Source of the DNA: Icerya purchasi
Lineage: Eukaryota; Arthropoda; Insecta; Hemiptera; Monophlebidae
Length of the DNA stretch: 64,000 nucleotides
Direction: 5' to 3'
NCBI GenBank assembly: GCA_039619475.1
Contig: CM077115.1
Location: 150,108,274-150,172,273, forward strand
The notes beneath the pieces were generated by a model. That model was not told where the DNA came from, searched no databases, and was given only the letters and a program-made list of their open reading frames with translations. Both the position numbers and the translations under genes were made by a program. Numbering within the stretch: the stretch's first letter is position 1; each line of letters starts with the position of its first letter. Of the stretch, positions 44,495-56,739 are shown in pieces.

Positions 44495-45236
44495 TATATA
44501 TATAACATATGCTGACGACATGGTTCTGATCGGAGAAACGATGCAACAGATGCAGCGAATGGTATCGACACTGAATAAAGAAAGCTACAAACTTTGAATG
44601 CAAATTAACATAGAAAAGACCAAAATAATGAAAATTAGTAAAAGCCAAAAGAAAACAGGAAACCGCTGGATATAACCACTAATAGAAAGAGGCCAGAACA
44701 AGTTAAGAAATATACATATTTGGGAGTGAGAATCACAGATGATGGTAGATCTATAATGAAGAAATTAAAACACGTATAGGACAGGCAAGGGGTGCGTTTA
44801 ATAATGTAGAACGTACACTTAAAAGCTCAGCGATTAAAAAAAGCACAAGAATGAAAATACTGGAAAGTTACGTATGGTCAGTACTAAGATACGCCTCGGA
44901 AACGTGGACAATCACGAAAAATGTAGAAAACCGTATAAACGCGTTCGAAATGTGGTGTTACCGGAAAATGAAAAAGATAAAATGGATAGACAAGATTACA
45001 AATCAAGAAGTGCTGCATAGACTAAATCTAACGGGATTGTCACTGTTTCAGAAGATCATGGATGGAAAAACGAAATACTTAACGGCCAGACTACAAAAGG
45101 ACCAGTTATTCATACTAATTTCCACCGGGAAAATACTTGGAAAAGCGGGAAGAGGACGCAGGAGATTCAATATGCTGACTAAGATAGAAGTTCTGGATCG
45201 GAGCAACCTCTTTTTATAAGAGAAGCTAATAATAAT

Positions 45237-45273
<37 letters not shown>

Positions 45274-45275
45274 CG
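44495..45275 (+). mobile_element. RTE-like LINE, RT motif C to 3' end, plus strand
   Basis: The copy begins sharply at the catalytic box: 'ITYADDMVLIGETMQQMQRM' at about 44505, then 'MQINIEKTKIMKISKSQ' after a stop. Frame-shifted thumb follows, then the open frame 44851-45219 with 'MKILESYVWSVLRYASETWT', 'RINAFEMWCYRKMKKIKWID', 'ITNQEVLHRL', 'KYLTARL' and 'GKAGRGRRRFNML'. Blocks match the 38045-38535 copy but Trp is retained in E-T-W-T. The 3' end is a TAA/TA microsatellite at 45225-45270, typical of RTE tails. 5'-truncated on insertion. Confidence 0.85.
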
Positions 45276-47045
45276 GCCATTTTGGCCTTTCAAGAGGCTG
45301 TGCCCCTTGACCCCTCTTGCTTTCATCACTGTCTCTTTCTCTTCTATACTTTGTATAAAATGATCAAAATTTACAACTTAGTTCTTACTGGCATCAACAC
45401 AAAAAAAAAATAACATAACCACAAAAATCCTATTCTAACATTTAACCTTCATTATATAAAATTAAGACATATTTTCGTTAGATTTTTCGTTACATATTTC
45501 ATTACATAAAATTGTGACATTTTTTCGAATGGGAGGTAGCCTAAGAATTACGTTGTAATTAATATATATATATATATACACATATTTTTTTTAATTTACT
45601 TTATTCATGTTAAATACCATTTTGGCCATGACTGTTGCTACTACGCCGTGAAATAAAAATATAATAAATAACGCGTTTAAATTTCCATTAAGTATAAAAT
45701 TGATTTTTTAAAATTACTTTATTGTTTTTTTGGTAATTTTTTTGTTTAATATATTTCATTTTGGAATAATTGGTCTTCCGAATAAATATAGACATAATCT
45801 GGAATTTATTGCATACTTTTTCTCTAAACGGCTATATACTTGTATATATTATCCGTTAAATGCGGCTTCTAAAAATTTTAATTTCTCGCGTAAATCAGAA
45901 AGTTGCATTCTAATGATTTAGACGATTCATATACTCGTGGTTTTCTCTGTTGACCTGTAAAATTTTATTAAAATCCGTGACCCCAGCGTGTCGTAACTTC
46001 TCCTTGTCATTACGAAAGGTGTGATTTTCGAAAGATAAATTGCGACGTATCTCAAAGAAACCTCCTGCAGGATTGAAGGGAAAAAATAAACGAAAGGAAC
46101 TCATCAGCTGGGATAAGATTTTCTCGATTTATTTCTTACGTGAAAAATGTTTTGCAAACATTATCGTAACATACTACGCGGCGCTATCATCTTCATTACA
46201 ATATATTTAATTTCAGAGAAACCCGCTACTGTCACGCGTTAATAATATAAAAATTGACTGTCCGTTAGCGAGGCTAATTAAAAATAAAAAAAAAAAAAAA
46301 AAAAAAAAAAAACGATTGAAGTAAATGCCTAAAATTCACGAGCAGAAAAATATAAGGAAGAACAAACAAAAAAAAAAACACACAAAATTCTATGGTTTGT
46401 CGGAATCAGCTTTTTACGCTTAAATTTCAGACTAACTAAAAGCGGATAGAATGCGAAAAAATTTTATTTACTACATTAGATTAGCGTTCGAATAAAAAAA
46501 TTAACCTACGATTAAATTGAAAAAACTGATCGTAATTCTACAAAGTAGGATTTCAATGGTGGAATATAACATTGTACAATACGCAGCATCCTTCGTTAGC
46601 AGTATCGTGCTTATATATTCCCGAAAATCACAAAGAAAGTCTCGCTAAAAAAGAAAATGCGACCGATAGCATTTGAACGAATACAATATAAGCCCCGGGG
46701 GATCTGCTCGCTTTATAATCGGGTATCGATCTTCGATAAATTTATTGTGATTTATTGAAACACAGTAAAATTCGCCGGGAATCATTTTCACTAAAAGTTT
46801 ACCTGTAGTATCGCTACCTAATTTCGACACCGCGAAGAAATATAGTAATTAGATTTCTGCACTGTCCGGCTGTTTTATCTTAATATTAATTTTTATACAA
46901 GCAACTAAAACGCGTATTATTCCGAAATTATACTAACGGGTTTCGGAAATACGGTCGCCTAAATCACGTGGTATACTGTAATTTAAAATTATAATATTCA
47001 ACGATTATGAGACCATGTCCCTGGAACAAGTTAGTATGGTGTTTT
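45276..47045. other. Unannotated AT-rich sequence
   Basis: Long A run at 46286-46312; AT microsatellite near 45563-45580. No gene motif. Frames 45730-45921, 45910-46104 and 46645-46830 are unassigned. Confidence 0.5.
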
Positions 47046-47144
47046 ATTAATGTACATTTTTGATTAATGTACATTTTTGATTAATGTACATTTTTGATTA
47101 ATGTACATTTTTGATTAATGTACATTTTTGATTAATATACATTC
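47046..47144. repeat. 17-bp minisatellite, about 5.8 copies
   Basis: The unit ATTAATGTACATTTTTG is repeated exactly five times; a last partial unit has one substitution (ATATAC for ATGTAC). Confidence 0.95.
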
Positions 47145-47834
47145 TAGCCGTTAAAATATCGGAAGCGGTTATATACCGAATTAATTTATTCGTTTTTACG
47201 CGTAAGCCAGATAAAAGTCGTGTCGAGTTCCTCTAGAACGATCGAACTGCCGTGAACTAGGTCTTGAGCTTTGGAACCGAAGCAGTATTGAGCAGTACGA
47301 CCAAAAGGACCGACGATGTGAGCAAAAGGCGAGCTTTTATCAGAAACAGCGAGTTCAACTGACGAATCTTATATTTCAGCGAATGAATTCTGTAATTTAC
47401 GAAGTCTTCGTAATGAATAGTTCTGCGCGGAAAATTTCAAAATTTTTGAAAATAAAAACTCCTATCGCTTTGGGCTATATTTCTAATTGTCAATTAAAGC
47501 ATTCTCGGTTTGATTACGATAATTAAAATCATTCCCGCTGTGTTTAAGTTCATTTATTATCGAATACGAGGGGAATACTACCAATATTATCGCATTTCCT
47601 AAATTCAGTTATAGGACACGACGCTTCACATGTATTAATGACGCGCACCTCATTAGTGTGTTTAGAAACGTTCGAAAAGATTGAATTAATATAATTAATC
47701 AATCTTTCGATCAAGCGATCAGTGCATATTTCGTGATTCGGAAAAATGTTAAATCATAAAATATGAGGGGGCTCCTTTATCAACGGTGGGTGTGCTGGAG
47801 AAGAAATTCTCTTCAATTATAATTTTATATTGAC

Positions 47835-47904
<70 letters not shown>

Positions 47905-50439
47905 GTTCAGGTATTAATTCAGAATAGAATCGAGTTAAAATTTGAACATTGAAATTCTTGTGTAGGGCAGAGACGAATAAAAATAATTATCTTCATCATT
48001 TGCCGCTCATTAACTGACGATTTCGAATAAAAAATAAGAGAAAAAAGAAAAACGAAAGGAATTAAAAATTTAAAAGTGGAAATACCTTAAAAATGCAACA
48101 ACGCGAACTAATCAACAAGTAATGCGATTCTACGAATTAAGAATTTTAAACATGAAAAAATTGCTTAATGATAATAATAACGACGAGGAGACGAATTAAT
48201 TTACGGAATACATCAAATGTTGTCGCGCGGCAGGTAATATTTAAAAATATGAAATAGGAATTACCGAAAATGGAACACATGCATACATTACATATTACAT
48301 AACGTTACGGTTTGGATTCCCACCGGGGAAGCCAAATGCAGCGGTCTGCAGTTACTCACAGGCATATACCACTACGGGCTCTCGTTTTATGCCATGGGCG
48401 TATTGAACTATTTATTAATATTATTATTTATTTATTTACTTTTTTGATCTGTTTATGAAATTTGTCATTATTAGTATTATGCCATCATAAAGCAATTGTG
48501 TTTTTTTTGCGTTTTATAAAGTGTTATCTATAAAAAAATTTTCTTGATCGACTGGCCGCTGAAAATACAGAGCTAGCAACATATAAACAAATATAAATAA
48601 ATTTTACTATATAGTATGGGTAACGTCTGTTAGCAGGTCGGTAGAGCAGCTAAAAACCTAAGCAGCGTTATGAAAGAAGGTAAAACTCCGAGTGACCACC
48701 GATCGAAAATGTTTCGGCTGTCTTTTCTGCGACTCTTTCTTTCTCCGACTGTTCCATTTCGCTCAGCGTCGATCTGCGAGATTCTATGTTCACCCATGAC
48801 CGACAACGGGATCTCACACATTCTTGCTTTTAGCACGACGATTAACGGTGAATTTTTGATTTCATGTAATTCATTTGTATCGTGCGATGGACAGATTGCA
48901 ATATACTCACGCATTCGCGTACATGTTAACACCCGATTTAGTTGTTTCATTAAGAAACCCTTAATATCGCCCGTCTAAATTACGCTTACGCAGAGGAAGT
49001 ATAATTTGCGGACGCTATGTCAAGGTTAAATTTAAAGTTTTTCTATGAAAGCGAAACATGGCATTTCTTAGAATCGCAAAATTTCTAGGTTTTTTCGTTT
49101 ATCGATATACTAAAATTTTTTAATCTGTTTCTGAAGTTTTCAAGACATTAGTGCCCACCATAGCTTCAGAATCTATTGAAAATAGAACTGGTTCCCGAAT
49201 ATAGGTCGTCGGTGTGCGTATATGTACACGATACTGATTAAAACGGAAAATCAAACTGCTCTCTCTGCACCTTTATTAGTGATTGCTCTGTTACTATAAT
49301 ATACGTGCTGTGAATAGACAAGTTTTTTTTACAAACAAAAAAAAAAAAAAGAATAAGATTTACTATAAAAATTTTACTAAGAATGCTGTAAAAAGTGAAA
49401 AACAAGTACATCCGGTAAGGAGATAATATATCTTGTATAGCAAAAGTATACGGCTTAAACAACAGAGTAACACATTTCAATAATTAAGAAACAGTATTGA
49501 ATATTGCTGATGTTTTGAGTGATAGTACTGGTACAGCCACTGTTTTCTAAATATTGTTGCAATTTGATCAAAACAGTTAAAAAAAAGGGATTTTGTTTGA
49601 GAATAATTACAATATCATCCCTGTTTTAGGCTATATTTTATTACGTGAGATATAGACTACCTTTTACCGAGAGTAATTATTTTTTTACTTTTTCGTGTAT
49701 TTTTATTGAGTTTTTAGAGCTGAAGACACGGTGGTAGTTCTGTTTTATTTTAAAAATTGTTTTTCACTTAAAAATTTATAATGTAAATATTTTTGAGCGA
49801 TAATAGACCTACCTGAAAGAGAGTTTACTCTTTCGGGTTTCATTATAAATCTGGGTATTTTAAGAATATAATGTTAAAATTCCGTCAGTGATGATCTTAT
49901 AAATCGTACTTTGGACGTCTCAAATATTCATTATTATTCGAATAATCTACATTTGTGTAAACTAACATTACTAATATACTGTAAGTGTCGTCGCGCATTC
50001 TCTATTTTTAAATTTTAAGAGGCCATACTTTCTTTATATTCTGATGATAATTTTTATTCGGCTATATTAAGTAAAGAAAGCACGTTCTTAAGGAGGCTCC
50101 TTTTTTAACGCTATTTGACAAGTACTCAGTACTCACCGATACTGCTGACCGAAACAGTTACTAAATGATATCGTTCGAGTCAGGTCAAAAATTCTACGTA
50201 GTAATGTTAAGATGTGTGGATTATTTCCGTTACTGTTGAGCTTGTAAATTGTTCTATGGCGGTTTCAAATTCGTTTTTTTTTTGATTTGAACTTTCATTT
50301 GTAGTTGATGATGATTTGTGTAACCTTTTTGTCTTATTAAAAATTTTCTTTTTCTAATTTACGTTTGCACGCTAAATGTTGATATTTTAAGTGGTTAATC
50401 ATGTCGGTTATACTATTACTGGAAACTTCTCTAAAAGGA
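47145..50439. other. Unannotated sequence with AT microsatellite and small hairpin
   Basis: A (TA)n run with two interruptions is at 47834-47904. A compact hairpin, CCTGAAAGAG/CTCTTTCGGG, lies at about 49815-49840. The antisense pair of open frames 48630-48978 is unrecognised. Near 48310-48370 there is a weak B-box-like 'GGTGGGAATCC' on the minus strand, not enough to call a SINE. Confidence 0.45.
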
Positions 50440-50530
50440 AACCACATTTTTTCATGTTTTATGATGACTTACTCAACGGTGTGTACTCATATCATACCGC
50501 CACTGACTGTGCTACATTTTCGAATGAATA
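50440..50530. repeat. Dispersed repeat shared with 4030-4130
   Basis: Contains 'ACCACATTTTTTCATG', 'TGATGACTTACTCAACG' and 'CTACATTTTCGAATGAATA' in the same order as the first copy. Confidence 0.5.
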
Positions 50531-50604
50531 AAGAAATTATTTCGGCTTGATCTATCCCCCCGTACATCAAAATATTTACACTAAAAATTGTAAAATAAAA
50601 CGGC

Positions 50605-50745
50605 TACAAAAAAAAAAAAAAAAAAAAAAAAAAAGAATATCGACTTCAAAATGTACTCTAAAAATTTAATAAAAATACGCCAAAAAGAAAAAAAGAATTT
50701 TATTCGATAAAAAATAACATATTTCAGAGTGACATAATTGCGTAC
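50605..50745 (+). repeat. Dispersed repeat RepG, copy 4
   Basis: An A run (50608-50634) precedes 'ATATCGACTTCAAAATGTAC', 'CGCCAAAAAGAAAAAAAG' and 'TTCGATAAAAAATAACATAT', matching copy 1 and, inverted, copies 2 and 3. Confidence 0.6.
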
Positions 50746-51485
50746 TGTTGTAAATAAAATAATTAAAAAAAAAATATATATCTTTGTAAGTAAAATTCAA
50801 ATAAAAATAAAATAAAACCGAAATAATTAAACTCGAATAGTTTTTACGCGATATATTCGAAAGTAGTCAATCCCAAAAATAATTTGTAAAGACCCTCGAT
50901 GCGCGCCGGGTCACAAAACAAAATATCGATACGGAGAAACAAAAACAAGAACTCACGAAAATAACGAACAAATAATACCAAAACGACTTTAACTAAACGT
51001 TCACACAATTTAATTTACAAAATAGAAAACGGAAATCTCGTACCACAGGTGTATACACACATCTAGGCGTACAAAACACGCACAAAGGCCGTCGCTAGAA
51101 TCTCACACGCGCAACATCCGCAACTACCTGCAGTAGACTGCCTGACCCAAACAAAAAAATCGCCATGCCGTCTAAACAAAGACCGACGCCATCCCTTAGA
51201 AAAATGGCCGATCGTTTAGTGGCGCTAGTGCACGAATTTAATAACTAACAATAATACGGAACATATTTATATACGAGTAAAGAAAATAACGACATAAAAA
51301 AAATTTTATCGACAACATGTACATTCCTAATAACATGTAACATTTAATTAAAAGTCGGCAAGACTAAAAAAACCAGATGAAATGTTTTTGATGTTTCCAA
51401 TTCTTGGCTTATAATTTAATGAGGGGTTTTTTTTTTTTTTTTGTTTTTTGTTGGCTCGTTAACCAGGAACCTCACCTAAAAACAA
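50746..51485. other. Spacer with a GC-richer segment
   Basis: Between about 50890 and 51235 base composition is clearly less AT-rich than the surroundings and CpG-containing words are frequent. It has no open frame or known motif. It could be a solo LTR or a single-copy regulatory stretch; neither can be shown. A T-rich run with an A-free 'TTGGCTCGTTAACCAGG' at 51424-51470 may be the 3' tail of Fam1 copy F (see findings). Confidence 0.35.
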
Positions 51486-52533
51486 TTTTTTTTTTTTTAT
51501 TTTTTTTTTTATTTATTTACACGCTGTACCACCTTGCGGTTTTTCAGCCAGAGTTTCTGATTGTTACTGTTATTATTTGTTCTGGATGTGTTTTATTTTG
51601 TTATCCATTACATGATTGATAAAGCTGATCAAATTAAAAAAGTATAAGAATGTTTCATTTGTAGTCTTTCTTCTAAGTTTGGAACTATTTCCCCCGTGTT
51701 GTTACTTTGTCAGTTTTTGATTTATCACACCTGAGTGTTGCCAGAGTGTCGTATACTACTCGAGTTAATTTTATTGATCTGTTTTCGTAACCTTTTTTTT
51801 GTCTAAAATTTTTTCTTCTTGTTACAATGTTTTGATATTTGGTTTACAGTTTCTAACTTTAAGTCTATAGGTATTATTATTGCTGCTATGATGTTGACTG
51901 AAGTATATGATATTGTGCGATAAGCGAACATTGTTCCTGTTAATATTTTCCTTTGTAATTTTAACAGCTTATTCTTGTCTTTTTCTCGTAAAACTGGAAA
52001 ATATACTGTAGTATTCTGTTATTGATCCAAAAATGGCTTTGTAGAATACTATTCTATCTTTATGTTTGAAACCGAACAAATTTGAATATAGTGATCTTAA
52101 TTTGAAATTAATCTTAATCTTGTCTATTATGAATTCGATGTGTTTTCCAAAATTTAAATTTGTGTCTATGATTATTCCCAAGTATTTTATTTCTTTTAGT
52201 ATTTTTATTTTATCTTTATCTTTATGCATAAGTGCTGTTCGATGCGGTGTATCATTCTTTGTCCTGTTTTCTACTCATTAGTAGTGCTTGAGTTTTATTT
52301 ATGTTGAATTGTAAGCCTAAGTTTCGAATGTTTTTACTCAATTTTTTTATCGTTTCATTTATATTGTAAACTTCGTCCTTTTTATTAATTCCTGCTACTA
52401 ACATTATATCGTCTGCGTAGCTTATTGCAGTGTTGACTGAACTGAAAATTATGAACTTCGCTCATTGCTATGTTGAAGAGTACTGACCCTAGAACCGAAC
52501 ACCTTGTGGTACTCCTGAGTTGACACTCCTGTT
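51486..52533 (-). mobile_element. LINE-A copy 2: 5'-truncated, minus strand
   Basis: Runs collinear with the LINE-A copy at 59625-60870, from the T/TTTA-rich tail and 'TTTTTCAGCCAGAGTTTCTG' to the RT motif B region, where it ends at 'TTGTATAGGATTT'. About 210 bp corresponding to 59791-60000 (the C-terminal zinc-knuckle region) is deleted. The minus-strand frame 51969-52229 gives 'KEIKYLGIIIDTNLNFGKHI'. It retains about 20 bp upstream of the YADD box that the longer copy has lost, and carries the same 2-base frameshift at the RT 'PQG' motif. Flanks differ from copy 1, so it is an independent insertion. Confidence 0.9.
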
Positions 52534-52539
52534 GTATAG

Positions 52540-53145
52540 GATTTAACTAATTAAAACTAATATTCGATCGGAAATGGCAGAAATAAAAGAACCAATGGCA
52601 GGAACAACAAACTGAGCTGGAATGGACAGGATATAGGAAGCAGAGTAGAGAGCAGGAAGCCTTGACTTTAAAAGGAGTAAATAAAGGGAAGAGCCTTCTG
52701 CAGAAAGAGCAGAACACTCGTTGAAAATGTGATTAGCATCACAGATAAATATTTCATCAGGATGTAGAGGACACAATAAGAAGAGGAAACCAAAGAGAGA
52801 CGAAAACGGGAAGCGGGCAATAGAGTGTGATTGAAGCGTAGGCGAATAATAGAGACAATAATAGAATGTGGAAAAGAAGGGAATTCTGAGAACCAAGAAT
52901 TAGTAGGAAGGTTAGGTTGAATTGAGAAGTAGAAGAAACTATCCATTGGTAAAAAAAAAAGAGGGTACATCTCCGACTAAAATTTAAAGTGAAATTTCTT
53001 ACCTAAGGACAATAGATTAGAACTAGGGATCTTTTTAAAGTAAAAGAGGGAGCGCGGGCAGCAACCTGAGCCAAAGCATCGGCCATTTCGTTACCCTCGA
53101 TGCCTCTATGACCAGGGACCCACAGCATTAGGTTGTGTTGTTATG
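52540..53145 (-). mobile_element. Fam1 copy F: RNase H end to C-terminus, minus strand
   Basis: From about 53130 the minus strand reads 'LMLWVPGHRGIEGNEMADAL' with 'AQVAARAP', the last RNase H helix with catalytic Asp and the conserved P-G-H. Then, in two overlapping frames (52668-52970 and 52543-52896), 'IIRLRFNHTLLPASRFRLSL', the knuckle 'FICDANHIFNECSALS', 'LPALYSASYILSIPAQFVVP' and 'FISAISDRILVLIS'. One frame shift separates the blocks. It ends at the stop codon region where LINE-A copy 2 begins. Confidence 0.82.
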
Positions 53146-53164
53146 CATGTTTAATATGGTTTAC

Positions 53165-54415
53165 TTTTTATGGGGCTTTCATTGAATTTTGAAGTTGATA
53201 TTTTTTTGAGGAGAAACCATTTTTTATACATTCCTAACAATGAGGAAAAAAGACGCATGAAGTCCTTTACACGATCAGAAATAACCGACAAAAAAGAATC
53301 AAGAGCTTGGAAAACAGAAGGAGAAGGATGGGGAGAACAAACGAAGCACCGTGCGGAGTGGGAATACCAATTTTGGAAAAGGGAGGAGTAGAAAAAAGCT
53401 TGTTTAGTTACAAAAGACGAACATTGTGTGATCTGGATCACAAATAAATTAAATGTGGGAGCAATGGACAATAAGGAAACGGCACAAGGGAGTAACGGAA
53501 AAGCGACGAAGAAAGCAAACTGTGCTCAAAACGCAGGAGTCGCAGAGGTCGGAGCAACGCATAGAAGGAAAGTCAAGAAACCAGAATATGCGAAGAAGGG
53601 AACGCTGAATAGACAAGAAAAAGGAATCCGGGTTGGAGAATGAGCTGACGTAAGAGTTAAACCACAGTTTGGAATGAGCAGCTACAGGCAGAAGGGTAAT
53701 ATTGGAAGAAGAGAAGAAACCTACCGGAAGAGGAAGATAACCGAGTGAATCGGACTAACTCATTACCCTCGATTCCGGCATGACCAGGGATCCAAAAGAA
53801 ATCCGTTTTGATTAGGTGAGATAGGGAAAGATCATGAAACAAGGAGCGAGTAAGAAGAATAACGAAGTCGGTTGAATGAGAAGGAAGAGGAGATGCGATA
53901 GTCTGTAGCACGCTATGAGCATCTGGCAGGATAAAGATGTTGCGAAAGAAAAAAGAATTTAGATTCAGTAAAAATTCTGTTCTAATAACATTATGAAGGA
54001 CAGGTTTAGGAGGAATCGGAGAATAAGAGCAGTTAATAGAATGAAGAAATGAAGGAGAAATGTGGGAGTTTATCGTGAATGTAGATATATAGAGAAAACT
54101 GAACGAGACGTTCAGCAGCGATAAGAGATAGAATGGGAGTTTTGTTGGTAGAAAATCGCTAGCTGCGTAAGATGGAGGAATATAAGAAGAAATAAAAGAG
54201 GAAGAGGAAATTAGCAACCGTTTGATAAGGAAACGATAACCCAAGTAGGAACGTCGAAGAAAAAGAGAAGGGGAATGTAAGATTCAGCGTGCAGAGCTGG
54301 GATGGAAGTAGATTTCCAGGCTCCAAGGCTGAGACGGAGGTATGTATTTTGGACCCGATCGAGTTCAGACGGAAGGGATCTAGAATAATTTCCATAAATG
54401 TAGGAACAGTTTATT
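53165..54415 (-). mobile_element. Fam1 copy G: RT thumb, RNase H and C-terminus, minus strand
   Basis: From about 54411 downward: 'YIYGNYSRSLPSELDRVQNT' and 'LRLSLGAWKSTSIPALHAES' (thumb), a 195-codon open frame (53657-54244) covering the connection and RNase H ('ILPDAHSVLQTIASPLPSHS', 'FFWIPGHAGIEGNEL'), then 'GFLF' and, after shifts, 'VIQITQCSSFVTKQAFFYSS' (decayed knuckle) and 'DSFLSVISDRVKDFM'. In the knuckle the usual Cys-Asp and His are eroded. The next-longest Fam1 copy after D, and it helps define the domain order. No poly-A tail is seen at 53165. Confidence 0.82.
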
Positions 54416-54850
54416 TATGCGGCTGTCCATATTGATTATCCGGTATCTTGATCAAATTCGATGGGCAAATTCCCGATTAGTATTTCGTAATAATTTTGAA
54501 TTACAATTATTAATTCCGCATATTCTACATTATCGTAATTAATTACCCCGAAAGAATAAATCAATTCAACTCCGGCTTAGATATTGTACTTAATGTTGTA
54601 GTCGTGATTAATTACAAAATGTCTAACTGCGATATATCTTTCGTAAATATACAATTGCATTTAATAGATAGTTAGACACTTCCATTAAAAACAACGTTAT
54701 TTTAAGAAATTTTAGTTTGCTCTGGTTTCTGTAATATTACTGATTTAAATGGAGTATAATATTTTTATGGTTGTTACAGCTATCTACGTGTATATTTTCG
54801 GAAGAAACTACGTATTAACCTCTCTAACGTTTCGAATAAGATTTTGATTT
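54416..54850. other. Unannotated AT-rich spacer
   Basis: No motif recognised. Confidence 0.5.
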
Positions 54851-54980
54851 AAAAGAAGTGCGTACACATAGGATAGGGGCATGCTGTCCGTTAATCTGAG
54901 AATAGAATAATCTTGTCCGAGCATACCGTCCGTTAATCTAATAATAGGATAAAGATTATTCATATGTACGCATTTCTTTT
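54851..54980. mobile_element. 130-bp MITE-like element with 20-bp inverted ends
   Basis: Ends AAAAGAAGTGCGTACACATA and (inward from right) AAAAGAAATGCGTACATATG match at 17 of 20 positions. Inside are two direct copies of a ~40-bp block containing 'CCGTCCGTTAATCT'/'CTGTCCGTTAATCT' and 'GCAT'. Flanking target duplication is not clear. Non-coding; superfamily unknown. Confidence 0.65.
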
Positions 54981-55009
54981 ATATCAATGGGGTATAAGCT
55001 TGTAAGAAA

Positions 55010-55235
55010 AGTTTATTTTTTTTTTGAACATGTCGGCTAAGGACGTTACCCAATCCAAAGGAATGACAGCATTAATGATTATAAAGGAAAAATATTAGAA
55101 ACATATGAATGAAGCTAACAAAGGAATAACTGAGGGAGACGGAAAAGAAAGCATTAAGCACTGTAAGGCGTAGGATAAGAATGATCGGAATACAGTATCG
55201 CGCGTTCTGAAGAAATGGAAGTACATTCAGACAAA
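55010..55235 (-). mobile_element. Fam1 copy H: short 3' end, minus strand
   Basis: A T-rich tail at 55015-55034, then 'GAACATGTCGGCTAAGGACG' and 'TTACCCAATCC' (plus strand; the family's 3' UTR). The minus strand then reads 'LSFPSPSVIPLLASFI' and, further up, 'FLSYALQCLM' from the 'LPTPYSA' region. The knuckle is only just reached or missing. Confidence 0.65.
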
Positions 55236-55605
55236 AAGTTTAATGTGATTTTTTTTTTATTTTAATAGCATTATTTAAATTTTATATTATTCCTTCTTCT
55301 CATTCTTTGTGAAAATTTTAAATTCACCCTAGCAATATGGGATACTAAAATATTTCATTTATTATTAAGGTAAGTATTTTGTGTAATTTCATTTAATTAA
55401 ACCCTTAAAAGGAATACCCTTTTTGTTTATAATTTCGTCAAAAAATGTTTGAGTAAATTTATATAGTACATGTTGATGATAAGAAATTTGATAATTAAAG
55501 GGAACACTGTACCGACATAAAAAGTCGTTAAATGATGATTTAATTAACTCCTTTTTGTTCAAAAATTTTCGTACCTTATATTCTTTATTTTATAATCAGT
55601 ATAAA

Positions 55606-55652
<47 letters not shown>

Positions 55653-56739
55653 AATGTGTATCTATATTGGTGAGCGAATGGATGATACATAATTAACGAC
55701 TGTAAATTATCATGCACTTTATATTTCTTTCGAAAAGTTTCTTTTACGCTAGACCAGTTGAAAGTTAAATGTAAGAGAACCAGTTTAAAGGGAAGACGAC
55801 CCTGGTTTTACTCCTTTATTACACTGATCTATACAGATTATTTCGTCAGTTGTACGGTTCTGAAATACTACGTAAATTATCAATTTAAGAACAATAACTA
55901 TTACCGGTTTATTTTATTGCCTAATTAAGTTTTATGAGAAACATTAAACTTCCATCTTTCGGAAACAAATATTCCAGTGATACCTTACTATTTAAAACAT
56001 TGTAATATTCATAAATGTAATACAAACTGTGTTCAGGTGTTCTTTTATTTCCCTATAAATAATCCGGCATTTACAATAAACTAACCGAATTCCAATAAAT
56101 ACTGATCTCTTCGCCTGTTTAAAGGCAAATCCGATTACAGACATTCGAAATATGTTTAATAATATCTTACACTAATCATTGTGTTATGCAAATTTTTTTT
56201 TAATCGTTTATTAACGAAGCTGCATTCGAAATTCTCTAATTCACCGAAATATTTTAGATGTTTTAAAAATGTTTACACACTTCCGCTATTTCAATCAGAA
56301 ATTTCGAAAATTAATTTCTTAAACATACGAAAGTTGGATAATTGTTTTAAAGGAATCCAGCAACTCCGATAATTCTGGTCAAAAATTGTTTTAACCATCG
56401 AGAGCAAAACAATTCAAGAAATACGAACTGTAAATAAATTTTTTTTTTTTACTTCTTCAAACGTAAGAGAGATGCTAGCTTTCTCGAAAACTGCCCACAG
56501 TACAAGTCGAACATCATTCGTGCGATTTAACCGAAGAAAGGGAAGTTACTAATAATGAGATTGCGTAAAAATCCAGAACAACCTCATTTTTCGCTTGCTG
56601 ATTACTAAAAATGTAGTGGCGTAAGTCACTGATAAAGGTGCTCCTCACATTGTAGAATTCAAATATCGCCTTATCACTCTTATTATAAAAAAAAAATCGC
56701 CGCAATGCGAGTTTGTTCTAATATTATAACCTGTTTTAT
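55236..56739. other. Unannotated AT-rich sequence
   Basis: (TA)n at 55609-55640. Small frames 56181-56372 and 56514-56705 are unassigned. T run at 55246-55260. Confidence 0.5.

Noticed and set aside
48310..48370. Second tRNA-SINE candidate (minus strand 'GGTGGGAATCC')
   Set aside because: Only a weak B-box-like word; no A box at the right distance.
48630..48978. Antisense pair of ~100-codon open frames
   Set aside because: Both strands open with no recognisable motif; likely chance in a less AT-rich patch.
49815..49840. Stem-loop CCTGAAAGAG/CTCTTTCGGG as a terminator
   Set aside because: Bacterial-type terminators have no meaning in this eukaryotic context; it is noted only as a small hairpin.
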